DNA from: Flavobacterium segetis
GTDB taxonomy: Bacteria; Bacteroidota; Bacteroidia; Flavobacteriales; Flavobacteriaceae
Assembly (NCBI RefSeq): GCF_900129575.1
Contig: NZ_FQWE01000006.1
Coordinates: forward strand, 62,001 to 126,000
Direction: 5' to 3'
Length of the DNA: 64,000 bases
In this document: piece by piece, positions 37,257 through 46,094 of the stretch
Layout: each line of letters begins with the position of its first letter
Numbering within the stretch: the first letter of the stretch is position 1
Made by a program: the position numbers and the translations under genes
Notes under the pieces: model-generated
What the model saw: the letters and a program-made list of their open reading frames with translations, nothing else
Databases searched by the model: none
What the model was told of the DNA's origin: nothing

Positions 37257-37994
37257 CTATAATTTAATTTTCTCTAATTCTAAATAAATATGATCTAATT
37301 CTGTTTTTAACTGAATTATTTCTTTATCGATCCTTTCAATTTCATTCTGAATACTGGTAATTTCAGATTCTTTTTCTGAGGCACTTCTAAGAAATTTAAA
37401 ATCTTGTGCCTTCATTAATCGACTTTTGGCCGCATCTAATTCACTAACTTTGATAAAAACATTCTCTTGTATACCTATGAGACTATTATTTAAAATCAAT
37501 TTCTTTTCTCTTAATGCTCTTTCTGCTTCTAGTTTTTCCTGCTCAATTAGTAATGTTTTTTGCTCTTCAATTCTTTTTTCTTGTAATTGAAATTGTATAT
37601 TATCTTTCTCGGTTACACTATTTTTCTGTTGTAGTTCAGCACTTCTACTGTCCTGAAAGAAACTAAATATGAAGGTAGCAATTACTAAAACTAGTAGACT
37701 TGATAAAATATAAAATAAGGATTTTTCAATTCCTAAAATTTTACTTTTCGGATTATCTTCTTCTAATTCATTGTTAATTTCTAATTGTTTTTTAGGAACT
37801 TGATGAAAAGAATCAATAGATGGAGGTATAGCTGTAAATAATGATTGTAATTGAGGAACATCAGCTGCGTATTTCCAGTCTAGCATACCTTCGCACCATA
37901 CAGGTGTTGTTTTTAATATTGCTTTCGCTTTTAGCTGAACAAGATCAAATGGACCTATACTCTCTGTGCCATTGTGTATAAAATAGGAATTCAT
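37257..37994 (-). CDS. GYF_2-domain membrane protein with coiled coil
   Basis: 245 residues from ATG 37994; eight more codons are open upstream, but MNSYFIHNGTESIGPFDL is the natural GYF_2 start. The GYF_2 domain (residues 1-50, PVWCEGMLDWKYAADVPQL) is followed by a linker, one transmembrane helix (LFYILSSLLVLVIATFIFSF) and a long charged coiled coil (EKRIEEQKTLLIEQEKLEAE and on to the C-terminus). In Bacteroidota such proteins mix a GYF_2 reader with a membrane anchor. Binding partner unknown. Confidence 0.8.
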   Translation of the reverse strand: MNSYFIHNGTESIGPFDLVQLKAKAILKTTPVWCEGMLDWKYAADVPQLQSLFTAIPPSIDSFHQVPKKQLEINNELEEDNPKSKILGIEKSLFYILSSLLVLVIATFIFSFFQDSRSAELQQKNSVTEKDNIQFQLQEKRIEEQKTLLIEQEKLEAERALREKKLILNNSLIGIQENVFIKVSELDAAKSRLMKAQDFKFLRSASEKESEITSIQNEIERIDKEIIQLKTELDHIYLELEKIKL

Positions 37995-38125
37995 TTGAGG
38001 GATTATTTTAAATGTCAAAAGTACAAAACATTTTGTGTTTAGCTTCCTATAATTAAAAGCTATGCGTCATTCATAAATTATTAAAAATTGTAAGCTGTTT
38101 AATATAAATTGTAAATAAGTAATCT

Positions 38126-38133
38126 TAGTTTTG
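38126..38133 (+). promoter_or_regulatory. -7 box of the MFS transporter gene
   Basis: TAGTTTTG followed by C matches TAnnTTTG, 29 bp upstream of the start. A TTG at 38109 is only 14 bp away, so the -33 element is uncertain. Confidence 0.55.
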
Positions 38134-38162
38134 CACTCGGATAATTTTTTTCAAACAATTCA

Positions 38163-39329
38163 ATGAAACAACCTACACTTAGTAATCAAGTACTTTATTT
38201 GTTAAGCATTTCTGCTGGTTTAGTAGTAGCAAATTTATATTACAATCAGCCTTTATTGCATCAAATAGCGGTCAGTTTCAATGTTTCGGAGGCACAAGTG
38301 AGCAACGTTGCACTATTTACTCAATTAGGATATGCCCTCGGATTGTTGCTAATTATACCTTTAGGAGATAAGGTTTCTAATAAAAAAATATTACGCATTG
38401 ATTTCCTTATTATGATTCTAGCTTTGATAGCAGCAGGTTTTGCTAATTCTTTACTAGTGCTAATGATAAGTAGCTTTTTTGTTGGTTTTACTTCTGCAAT
38501 ACCACAATTATTTGTTCCTATGGCTGCTCAACTTTCAGATGATAAAAATAGAGGGAGAGCAATAGGAATTGTGATGAGTGGCTTATTGATTGGAATTTTA
38601 GGAAGCCGAGTTATCAGTGGTTTTGTTGGAGAGCAATTTGGCTGGCGTATCATGTTTTATGCTGCTGCGTTGTTAATGGCACTATTATTTATAATTTTAA
38701 AATATAAATTACCTACGATAAATCCTGTTTTTAAAGGGACTTATTTAAGTTTAATGAAATCACTATATCATTATTTTAAGACAGATTCTTCTCTGCGTTT
38801 AGCCACCTTAAGAGGAGGGTTAGCATTTGCTGGCTTGAGCGCTTTCTGGACAACTTTAGTTTTTTTAATGGAAGATTCATTTGGTTATGGGAGCACAATT
38901 GCTGGCGCTTTTGGAATTTTGGGTATAGTCGGTGCTTTAGGAGCTACAGTTGTTGGAAAACTTAGTAGCAGTATAAGTAATCACTCCATTATAGTTTTTG
39001 GTGCGATACTATTAGTGGTTTCGTGGGTAATAATATTATTCTCAGGACATTCAATAATAGGTTTGATGGTAGGCGTGCTACTAGTCGATTTAGGAATGCA
39101 ATCTTTACATATCACTAATCAAAAAATTATTTTTTCTAACACCCCCGAAGCGAGAAACCGAGTAAATACGATTTACATGGTCGGTTTTTTTATTGGTGGA
39201 GCTTTTGGAACAGTGGCAGGAGCAATAGCATGGGGTAATTATAAATGGATAGGAGTTGGAACACTAGGAATTGTTTTATCAGTACTAATATTGATTGTCC
39301 ATTTTATTTTTCGAAAGAAAGAAATATAA
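38163..39329 (+). CDS. Major facilitator superfamily transporter
   Basis: 388 residues, 12 predicted transmembrane helices. N-terminal LVVANLYYNQPLLHQIA and the loop-2 pattern GDKVSNKKILRIDFLIM are MFS landmarks; the start resembles sugar-efflux/drug:H+ antiporter proteins (YfkH/YbcL-like). The second half has RNRVNTIYMVGFFIGGAFGT. Substrate unknown; export of a small molecule is likely. Monocistronic with its own -7 box. Confidence 0.85.
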   Translation: MKQPTLSNQVLYLLSISAGLVVANLYYNQPLLHQIAVSFNVSEAQVSNVALFTQLGYALGLLLIIPLGDKVSNKKILRIDFLIMILALIAAGFANSLLVLMISSFFVGFTSAIPQLFVPMAAQLSDDKNRGRAIGIVMSGLLIGILGSRVISGFVGEQFGWRIMFYAAALLMALLFIILKYKLPTINPVFKGTYLSLMKSLYHYFKTDSSLRLATLRGGLAFAGLSAFWTTLVFLMEDSFGYGSTIAGAFGILGIVGALGATVVGKLSSSISNHSIIVFGAILLVVSWVIILFSGHSIIGLMVGVLLVDLGMQSLHITNQKIIFSNTPEARNRVNTIYMVGFFIGGAFGTVAGAIAWGNYKWIGVGTLGIVLSVLILIVHFIFRKKEI

Positions 39330-39381
39330 AAATTTAGATTTCTAACTTAATTAACACAGATTAAATTATTTATAATCGATT

Positions 39382-39972
39382 TTACTCTTCCTCTTTATCC
39401 TCCGTGATTTCTGATTCCTCTTCATCATCACCAGACGTTATCTCGAAGAAACTGAAAATAGATCCACCATAACTTTTCTGAAAAGAAAAATGAATCATGT
39501 GATTAAGTTTTGTGTACTTAGAATGCTCTATTATCATCATTCCCTCTGAATTTAACAAATCTCGTTCAAAAACTAGCTCGATAATTTTTTCAAAAGTTTT
39601 TTGATCAAATCCGTATGGAGGATCGGCAAAAATAATATCGTAAGAGGTTTTGCATCTTTCTAGGTATGTATAAACATCACTTTTAGTAGCTGCAATATTA
39701 AAATCATATTCTGCCGCAACTTGCTTTATGAATTTTACACAACCAAAATCGCCATCAACAGAGGTAATAGGAGTGCATCCTCTTGACGCAAATTCATAAC
39801 TTATGTTTCCCGTGCCAGCGAATAAGTCTAATATTTTTAGTCCTTCAAAACTGAAATGATTATTTAAAACATTAAATAATGCCTCTTTTGACATATCGGT
39901 TGTTGGGCGGACCGGTAATCCTTTTGGCGGAGAGATGCGTCTTCCTTTGTATTTTCCTGAAATTATTCTCAT
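39382..39972 (-). CDS. rsmD: 16S rRNA (guanine966-N2)-methyltransferase RsmD
   Basis: 196 residues. N-terminal MRIISGKYKGRRISPPKG and VRPTTDMSKEALFNVL are the RsmD signature, the SAM site is DLFAGTGN (49-56), and the N6-methylase-type catalytic motif DPPY is at 117-120. It methylates G966 of 16S rRNA during 30S maturation. The C-terminus has an acidic tail (DDEEESEITEDKEEE). The start overlaps the stop of the upstream DUF3822 gene as ATGA, a pair seen across Bacteroidota. Confidence 0.95.
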   Translation of the reverse strand: MRIISGKYKGRRISPPKGLPVRPTTDMSKEALFNVLNNHFSFEGLKILDLFAGTGNISYEFASRGCTPITSVDGDFGCVKFIKQVAAEYDFNIAATKSDVYTYLERCKTSYDIIFADPPYGFDQKTFEKIIELVFERDLLNSEGMMIIEHSKYTKLNHMIHFSFQKSYGGSIFSFFEITSGDDEEESEITEDKEEE

Positions 39973-40790
39973 GAGTTAAAAAGTATAAAGTGTTTTCTGT
40001 TTTCAGCCTCAGAAAAGTAATTGTTCCATCGTAAGTCCTCTACATCAATAAGAGAAACATTTCGAATGTATTTGTAAGCAATTTTAAAATAATCACTTTC
40101 ATCAGTGATATCCCCAATTATTTCCAAGAGAAAATTTTCTGGATTAAGATTTAATTGTTCGGCCGTAAATAAAATGTAATAAATAAAATCTTCTGGTCTA
40201 CTATAATCAAAAGAATTAAAGAGTAACAACTTTTGATTTTGTATAACTATTATTTCAAAATGCGCTGAATTAATATGAATAAACATTCTCTTTTCATCTT
40301 TATTTTTGGATGCAATCAATAATTTATTGACTAAAATACTATTTGCATGCTTATAATCAAAGGTTCCAAATTGATCAATAAAAAAATTATTGATATTTAT
40401 ATAAGGAATGTAAACATTATTCATGTTGTAATTTACATTTTCATCAAAAGCAAAAAAATCAGTTTTAAAAACCTTAGTATTAAATTGTAAATAGCTACCT
40501 AAAAAATTCTCATCAAAAAGCGGTTCGGGAACGAACGTTGATAAATTATTACTGTGAATAACTAAAATCTTATCATACGTTTCTATTAATTCAGGATGAC
40601 TTTGAAAAGCATCAGCAAATAAATCTTCAATTTTCGAATTTTTACTAACATTTTTAAAATGGACCTCATTGAAAGAACTTATGGTGTTATTGAGCGTATC
40701 AAAACAGCAAAACGACAAACCATTTAATGAAACTTGGATAGATAATTTTTTATAAACTTTTTCAGTAATATTAGTGCTCTGTGCTAGCAT
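39969..40790 (-). CDS. DUF3822-family protein
   Basis: 273 residues, soluble, with no signal or membrane segment. The sequence LSIQVSLNGLSFCCFDTLNN and the late LNPENFLLEIIGDITDESDY are typical of the DUF3822 family, which adopts an actin/PilM-like ATPase-related fold in predictions. It is coupled to rsmD by a 4-base overlap. Function unknown. Confidence 0.75.
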   Translation of the reverse strand: MLAQSTNITEKVYKKLSIQVSLNGLSFCCFDTLNNTISSFNEVHFKNVSKNSKIEDLFADAFQSHPELIETYDKILVIHSNNLSTFVPEPLFDENFLGSYLQFNTKVFKTDFFAFDENVNYNMNNVYIPYININNFFIDQFGTFDYKHANSILVNKLLIASKNKDEKRMFIHINSAHFEIIVIQNQKLLLFNSFDYSRPEDFIYYILFTAEQLNLNPENFLLEIIGDITDESDYFKIAYKYIRNVSLIDVEDLRWNNYFSEAENRKHFILFNS

Positions 40791-40965
40791 ATTTGATTTA
40801 TTGCTCTTTAAGGTATTCTAACTAAAAAATAAATTAATTAGATGACAAACTTACAAATAAAATCACAAAGACAATTGCAATGCTGCTATCAATTTAGGTT
40901 GATTTTTGACTTAGTATTTCCTTTTTTGACAATGAAAAAGCTTAATTTGCATCAAAATAATTAAT

Positions 40966-42387
40966 ATGAATTCCTCACTGTTTTATAGTCTTTTACAAAG
41001 AAAATTTCCTTTTCAGCCCACCTATAAACAAGATATTTTTTTTCAAAAAATTGCTATTTTCCTGACTGAAATTGATAATAGAACGATTTTTGTATTAAAA
41101 GGATACGCAGGAACTGGAAAAACAACCGTAATTTCAACAATTGTCAATAGTTTACTAGATATTAATAAAAAGTATGTTTTACTGGCGCCAACAGGTCGTG
41201 CGGCAAAAGTTATTGCCAATTATTCTGAAAAACCAGCATTTACGATTCATAAAAAGATTTATTTCCCTAAAAAATCTTCTGGCGGTGGAGTTTCATTTAC
41301 TTTACAGCAAAACAAACACACCAATACGATTTTTATTGTCGACGAAGCTTCGATGATATCAGACACAAATTCTGATTCTAAGTTATATGAAAACGGTTCT
41401 TTATTAGATGATTTAATTTCTTACGTCTATTCGGGAAAAAATTGTAAAATGATTTTGTTGGGAGACACAGCACAGTTACCACCGGTAAATCTTGATATTA
41501 GTCCTGCCTTAGATATTCAAACTTTAGGTATAAATTATGATAAGGAAGTGGAGCATATTGAACTTGATGAAGTGATGCGTCAAGAAGAAAATTCGGGAAT
41601 TTTATATAATGCAACTGAATTAAGAGAATTATTAAAAGATTCCTTTATTACTGAGTTTAAATTTAACGTCAAAAAATTTAAAGATATTGTGAGATTGACT
41701 GATGGTTATGACATTCAAGATGCAATAAATTCAGCTTACAGTAATTATAGTATTGAAGACACTGCTTTTATTGTTCGATCCAATAAAAGAGCGAATCAGT
41801 ATAATGAACAAATTAGAACTAAAATATTAGATAAAGAAAGCGAATTATCTACAGGTGATTTTTTGATGGTAGTAAAAAATAACTATTTCTGGCTGAAAGA
41901 TTCGGATCAAGCTGGCTTTATTGCCAATGGAGATATTATTGAAATCTTAGAAATTTTTAATATCAAAGAATTATATGGATTTAAGTTTGCCAAAGTAAAA
42001 ATTAGAATGATCGATTATCCGAATCAAAAACCCTTTGAAACCGTTTTATTGTTAGACACCATTAAAAGTGAATCACCTTCACTGACGTATGAAGAATCTA
42101 ATAGATTATATCAAGAAGTTTTAAAAGATTATGAAGGTGAAACTAAATTCAAGCAGTTCCAAAAGGTTAAAGAAAATGAATATTTCAACGGGCTGCAAGT
42201 TAAATTTTCGTATGCAATAACCTGTCATAAGTCACAAGGTGGTCAATGGAATACAGTTTTTATAGAACAACCATATTTACCAGACGGTATTAATAGAGAT
42301 TACATCAGATGGTTGTACACTGCAATGACTAGAGCTAAGAATAAGTTGTATTTAATAGGATTTAAGGATGAAAGTTTTGAGGAGTAG
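40966..42387 (+). CDS. RecD2-like ATP-dependent DNA helicase (AAA_30/UvrD_C_2)
   Basis: 473 residues. Walker A GYAGTGKTT (46-54), Walker B IFIVDEASM, motif III LLGDTAQLPP and the late ITCHKSQGGQW, RWLYTAMTRAKNKLYLIG motifs identify an SF1B helicase. The protein lacks the long N-terminus of canonical RecD2, matching the short Bacteroidota form. It probably unwinds DNA 5'->3' in repair. Divergent from the DUF3822-rsmD pair. Confidence 0.9.
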   Translation: MNSSLFYSLLQRKFPFQPTYKQDIFFQKIAIFLTEIDNRTIFVLKGYAGTGKTTVISTIVNSLLDINKKYVLLAPTGRAAKVIANYSEKPAFTIHKKIYFPKKSSGGGVSFTLQQNKHTNTIFIVDEASMISDTNSDSKLYENGSLLDDLISYVYSGKNCKMILLGDTAQLPPVNLDISPALDIQTLGINYDKEVEHIELDEVMRQEENSGILYNATELRELLKDSFITEFKFNVKKFKDIVRLTDGYDIQDAINSAYSNYSIEDTAFIVRSNKRANQYNEQIRTKILDKESELSTGDFLMVVKNNYFWLKDSDQAGFIANGDIIEILEIFNIKELYGFKFAKVKIRMIDYPNQKPFETVLLLDTIKSESPSLTYEESNRLYQEVLKDYEGETKFKQFQKVKENEYFNGLQVKFSYAITCHKSQGGQWNTVFIEQPYLPDGINRDYIRWLYTAMTRAKNKLYLIGFKDESFEE

Positions 42388-42505
42388 TATTTATAATAAA
42401 CTCTGACTTACGCGCTTTAAAATATTTTAATAGAAAACACTTTATTATTTTCAAAGTGTAATAAAAAATTACTGCCTCAACGGCAAAAAAGCAAAAACAA
42501 AAAAA

Positions 42506-43231
42506 ATGAAAATTATAGCAGTCATACCAGCCCGTTACGCATCCACACGATTTCCAGCTAAATTAATGCAGGATCTAGGTGGGAGAACCGTGATTTTAAG
42601 AACTTATGAAGCCGCAACAAAAACAAATTTGTTTGATGATGTTTTTGTAGTAACCGATTCAAAATTAATTTTCAATGAAATTATTTCAAATGGCGGAAAA
42701 GCCATTATGAGTGTAAAAGAACACGAATCAGGAAGTGATCGTATTGCAGAAGCTATTGAAAGTCTTGATGTAGATATAGTAGTCAATGTACAAGGAGATG
42801 AGCCTTTCATAAATAGTGAACCATTAAAAAAATTAATTAAAATTTTTAATCAAGATGTGAAAAATGAAGTTGATTTAGCTTCATTGATGCGAGAAATAAA
42901 AAACGAAGAAGATATCAATAATCCCAATAATGTCAAAGTTATAGTAGACCAAAATCAGTTTGCCTTATATTTTTCTCGTTCGGTAATTCCATATCCTAGA
43001 GAGAAAAATGTGGGAGTTCGTTATATGCAGCATATTGGTATTTATGCCTTTAGAAAACAGGCTTTACTAGATTTTTATAACTTACCAATGAAATCTTTAG
43101 AAGCATCGGAAAAATTAGAACAACTGCGTTATTTAGAATTTGGTAAACGAATTAAAATGGTTGAAACTACCCATGTAGGAATTGGAATTGACACTATCGA
43201 AGATTTAGAGAAAGCTCGAAAAATGCTTTAA
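42506..43231 (+). CDS. kdsB: 3-deoxy-manno-octulosonate cytidylyltransferase
   Basis: 241 residues, full length for KdsB. N-terminal [20 protein letters not shown], the VVTDS and SGSDRIAEA segments, [10 protein letters not shown], and ENSK-type [12 protein letters not shown] at the end are the family signature. It activates KDO with CTP to CMP-KDO for lipid A/LPS inner-core synthesis in the cytoplasm. The window also contains O-antigen-type genes, so KDO is used here. Converges with an ion-channel gene 2 bp away. Confidence 0.95.
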   Translation: MKIIAVIPARYASTRFPAKLMQDLGGRTVILRTYEAATKTNLFDDVFVVTDSKLIFNEIISNGGKAIMSVKEHESGSDRIAEAIESLDVDIVVNVQGDEPFINSEPLKKLIKIFNQDVKNEVDLASLMREIKNEEDINNPNNVKVIVDQNQFALYFSRSVIPYPREKNVGVRYMQHIGIYAFRKQALLDFYNLPMKSLEASEKLEQLRYLEFGKRIKMVETTHVGIGIDTIEDLEKARKML

Positions 43232-43233
43232 AA

Positions 43234-43944
43234 TTATTCAAGATTATCTTGATCGAAATAACCTTTAGTTTTAACTTTAGTAGAGAAAAAATTAAGAAAA
43301 AGTACTATAAAGAATAAAAACAGTAAAGCTTGTGTAGTTACTAAAAATTTTCCTACAGTCGTAATAGGATAAAAGTCTCCATAACCAATGGAAGACGAGG
43401 TTACAATACTAAAATAAACAGCATCGAACCAATGGTAGAAAGGTTTGTTTAAATAATTTCCACTAGAGTAAAACACAGCATACGCAAAAGCAATCTCTAA
43501 GTAATTAAAAAAGAGCAAGAGCATTGATCTTTTATATGATCGAGGTTTAGAAAACAAATCTGATGCAAATATTAATGTTGGAATATAGAATACGGTTTCT
43601 AAGAAAACATAAACGAGAATCCAAATAATCCATTGATGTCCGTGCCATCCATTAATTATGATCAGCAGTGGAAAAAGAACTTTTAGCAATACGTAGCTGT
43701 CAAGCGCTAAATCTTGATATTCAACTCCTTTTTTACTAGCTAGATATTTAATATAAACTCCTGGAAATAATAATTGTGAAGAGGAGAGAAGCAATCGCAC
43801 AATTTTTTCAATACCATTATCGTTTTGATGCTCGTTATCCCATATAGACTGTATATTGAGAATTCGCCTCCGTAATGGATTATATCTTGGTTGTGATCCT
43901 TCAGAGCTTTTTCCTAAAAAGAGTTTTTTTATTTTTTTTTGCAT
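43234..43944 (-). CDS. Two-helix potassium-type ion channel
   Basis: 236 residues. The pore module has a pore helix (FYHWFDAVYFSIVTS) and selectivity filter SIGYGD (185-190), followed by the inner helix (TTQALLFLFFIVLFLNFFS). It corresponds to the PF07885 Ion_trans_2 family. Two or three further hydrophobic stretches precede it, so the total may be four helices. No RCK domain or ligand-binding domain is present. Conducts K+ or similar in the inner membrane. Confidence 0.85.
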   Translation of the reverse strand: MQKKIKKLFLGKSSEGSQPRYNPLRRRILNIQSIWDNEHQNDNGIEKIVRLLLSSSQLLFPGVYIKYLASKKGVEYQDLALDSYVLLKVLFPLLIIINGWHGHQWIIWILVYVFLETVFYIPTLIFASDLFSKPRSYKRSMLLLFFNYLEIAFAYAVFYSSGNYLNKPFYHWFDAVYFSIVTSSSIGYGDFYPITTVGKFLVTTQALLFLFFIVLFLNFFSTKVKTKGYFDQDNLE

Positions 43945-43998
43945 TACGATAAGCAGATTTTATTTTAGTGTCATAGACTTAAATCTTATTTTCTTAAT

Positions 43999-44664
43999 TT
44001 AATTTAATTTTTCAATGACAATCAATTCATTGTGCTGTTCAATACGCGGAATACATTTAATTTTAAAATCAGGATCCATAAATTCAGAAACGTAATCTTT
44101 GTTTCTTTTGTTATCAATTTCGTTTAGGATCATCGTATTAAAAAGAACAAAACCTCCTTGTTGCAGCAAAAAGCAAATTCTTTTAACAAAATAATTTTCA
44201 AAGAGAAAATTCGGCATTACAATATCTTGAAAAATATCGATAATAATTAAATCATATTTATCTTTTGTTTTAAGAACAAATTCAAAAGCATCATCAATTA
44301 TAATTTCTAGATTTTTTATAACGTTAAGGTCAAAATAGGAGTTTGCTATCTTAATAATTTCAGGATCAATTTCAACTCCTGTAATTTTACCTTTATAGTG
44401 AATCTCGTTCACAATAGTTTTAATAACGCTACCTCCTGCAACTCCCAAGATTAAAATATGCTTCATTGAGAGCACTTTGCTAAATCCTATATGTTTCAGA
44501 CCTAAACGTAAAATACGTTGTAAACTACCATAAGAATAATTAGTGTTTTTAGAATCTAGGACTAATTCCCCATTTACCCAAGTCACCTCAATAGTTGTAC
44601 TTAATGCCGAATTAATCTGATAAACTTTGACAGGAATTACGTAACTAAACAATTTTTTTAGCAT
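43999..44664 (-). CDS. Spermidine-synthase-like methyltransferase fold protein
   Basis: 221 residues. The Rossmann glycine motif ILILGVAGGSVIKTI, then VEIDPEIIKIANSYF and DLIIIDIFQDI match the spermidine synthase-type fold. The N-terminal beta region (INSALSTTIEVTWVNGELVL) is short, and the aminopropyltransferase active-site loop is not clearly kept, so it could be a spermine/spermidine synthase relative with another activity. A stand-alone gene with a short 5-bp gap to the divergent acyltransferase region. Confidence 0.75.
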   Translation of the reverse strand: MLKKLFSYVIPVKVYQINSALSTTIEVTWVNGELVLDSKNTNYSYGSLQRILRLGLKHIGFSKVLSMKHILILGVAGGSVIKTIVNEIHYKGKITGVEIDPEIIKIANSYFDLNVIKNLEIIIDDAFEFVLKTKDKYDLIIIDIFQDIVMPNFLFENYFVKRICFLLQQGGFVLFNTMILNEIDNKRNKDYVSEFMDPDFKIKCIPRIEQHNELIVIEKLN

Positions 44665-44726
44665 CGACTATGGATTTAATCAAAAATAGGATTTTAATTA
44701 TTTATTTTGCACCAAATATCAAAGTA

Positions 44727-45281
44727 ATGAAGAAACAATTATACAAATTTATATTTTTTAAGCTAATGGGCTGGAAAATAGTAGGGAATATTGATCCAAA
44801 TATAAAAAAATGTATTTTAATGGTTATGCCGCATACTAGTGCTCATGATTTTTATTTAGGAATATTTACAAGGGGAATTACTGGGATTGAGATGAACTAC
44901 GTAGGTAAAAAAGAATTATTTCGATTTCCTTTTGGTTGGTATTTTAAATACATGGGAGGCGAACCACTGGATCGAACTGGCGGTATGAATAAAGTAGATT
45001 CAATTGCGGACATTTTTGATCGAAAAGAAGTATTTAGACTAGCAGTAGCGCCAGAGGGAACACGTAAAAATGTCAAAGAAATAAAAACAGGATTTTATTT
45101 TATAGCTTTAAAAGCCCATGTTCCTATTATTCCTATAGCATTTGATTTTGGCAAAAAGGAAGTAAGATTAGGACAACCGGTAATTCCAACAAGTAATTTA
45201 GAAAAGGATTTAAACAATTTGAAAAATCATTTCTACGGTGTTAAAGGTAAAATTCCGCAGAATGGCTACTTCTTTGAATAA
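44727..45281 (+). CDS. Lysophospholipid acyltransferase (PlsC-like)
   Basis: 184 residues from ATG 44727; a longer frame begins at 44670, but a TATTTTG-type -7 element at about 44702 falls inside it, and MKKQLYKFIFFKLMG looks like a natural start. Motif I is HTSAHD (H-x4-D), and motif III is PEGTRK, both in the expected order. The enzyme acylates lysophosphatidate or a related lipid at the inner membrane. Confidence 0.85.
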   Translation: MKKQLYKFIFFKLMGWKIVGNIDPNIKKCILMVMPHTSAHDFYLGIFTRGITGIEMNYVGKKELFRFPFGWYFKYMGGEPLDRTGGMNKVDSIADIFDRKEVFRLAVAPEGTRKNVKEIKTGFYFIALKAHVPIIPIAFDFGKKEVRLGQPVIPTSNLEKDLNNLKNHFYGVKGKIPQNGYFFE

Positions 45282-45314
45282 GAGAAGAAAGTGTTAATTT
45301 TTTAAGGTTAAAAA

Positions 45315-45785
45315 CTAATTCGGACGGTAACTCTTAAATGTTCCATTTACATAAAAAATTACAATTTTATCTATAGTTTCATTTTCACTATTTATGATTG
45401 TACTTTGATCTTCTGTTTTTTGTGCTAAAGGTTTGAAAGAAGGATTTTGTATTTTATCCTCTGAAAACAAATCTGAAGGTACTTTTTCAATATCACTAGT
45501 AGGGGTAAAATCTGCTTTCACTTTATTAGTAGAATAATCAATCTGTTGATTTTCTGCACCTTTTGGGAAATTTCCTTTTCCATTCAATATCCAATATAAA
45601 TCTACATCAGGAAATACATCCAGAATTTTAAGAATAAAATCTAAACTAGGTTTATTTCTACCAGAAAGTAAATGGGACAAACTGGAGCGTTGCACCCCAA
45701 TTTTATCAGCAAACGAAGACGCATTTAAGCTATAATATTCAAGTATAATTTCTAATCGCTTAATAAAATCTTCTATGTTTACCAT
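45315..45785 (-). CDS. XRE-family transcriptional regulator
   Basis: 156 residues from ATG 45785. The helix-turn-helix lies at residues 21-54 (SSFADKIGVQRSSLSHLLSG, then RNKPSLDFILKIL). A polar linker leads to a C-terminal FYVNGTFKSYRPN block typical of flavobacterial XRE proteins. The frame is open 20 codons upstream, but that stretch is only the translated operators. The start codon sits within a TTTAC-N4-GTAAA palindrome and the promoter -7 box within another, suggesting autorepression. Divergent from an M14 peptidase gene. Confidence 0.88.
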   Translation of the reverse strand: MVNIEDFIKRLEIILEYYSLNASSFADKIGVQRSSLSHLLSGRNKPSLDFILKILDVFPDVDLYWILNGKGNFPKGAENQQIDYSTNKVKADFTPTSDIEKVPSDLFSEDKIQNPSFKPLAQKTEDQSTIINSENETIDKIVIFYVNGTFKSYRPN

Positions 45786-45814
45786 TGTAAATAACTTTAA
45801 ATTTAAACTATTTA

Positions 45815-45846
45815 CAAATGTAACTAAAACAAAATAGAAAACCAAA
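45815..45846 (-). promoter_or_regulatory. XRE-gene promoter overlapping operator palindromes
   Basis: On minus, TTTG (45846-45843), a 20-bp spacer and TACATTTG (45822-45815). The -7 box lies within the palindrome at 45811-45824; a second palindrome (45847-45860) sits directly upstream of the -33 box and a third covers the start codon. Confidence 0.7.
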
Positions 45847-46050
45847 ATTACAGATGTAAATTATAAATAAGACACTAATTTATATAGATATAAACTTTAT
45901 ATAAATAACCTTAAAGTATTGATTATATGTTTTTTAAACTAACTTTAATTGAAGTGTAACAATTGTAATTAAAAGCCATGAATAAGAATAGAAAAAACAA
46001 TGAAAATATGTTTACAGATTCAAATTAACCTCAAAACTTCATGTTTACAA

Positions 46051-46077
46051 TTGTAAATATAAAGATGTTTACTTTTG
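46051..46077 (+). promoter_or_regulatory. M14-gene promoter overlapping operator palindromes
   Basis: TTG (46051-46053) and TACTTTTG (46070-46077), 16-bp spacer. The -33 lies inside the palindrome 46044-46057 and the -7 inside 46068-46081; the start codon follows at 46095. Confidence 0.65.
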
Positions 46078-46094
46078 TAAATCAAATAAAAAAT

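Larger units (their letters stand above)
45778..46081. repeat. Array of TTTAC-N4-GTAAA palindromes (operator candidates)
   Basis: Seven copies of an interrupted palindrome: 45778-45791, 45811-45824 (one arm base off), 45847-45860 (one arm base off), 45956-45969 (weak), 46011-46024 (one half), 46044-46057 (perfect) and 46068-46081 (perfect arms). Several are followed by T, so the unit reads as a phased 15-mer; translated in frame it repeats FTxVN. They line the space between the XRE gene and the M14 gene and cover its two promoters and one start codon. Confidence 0.75.

Noticed and set aside
45786..46094. Extended N-termini of the XRE and M14 genes (in-frame starts at 45845 and 46041)
   Set aside because: The added residues are only translated operator repeats (FTxVN) and include the promoters, so they are not protein sequence.
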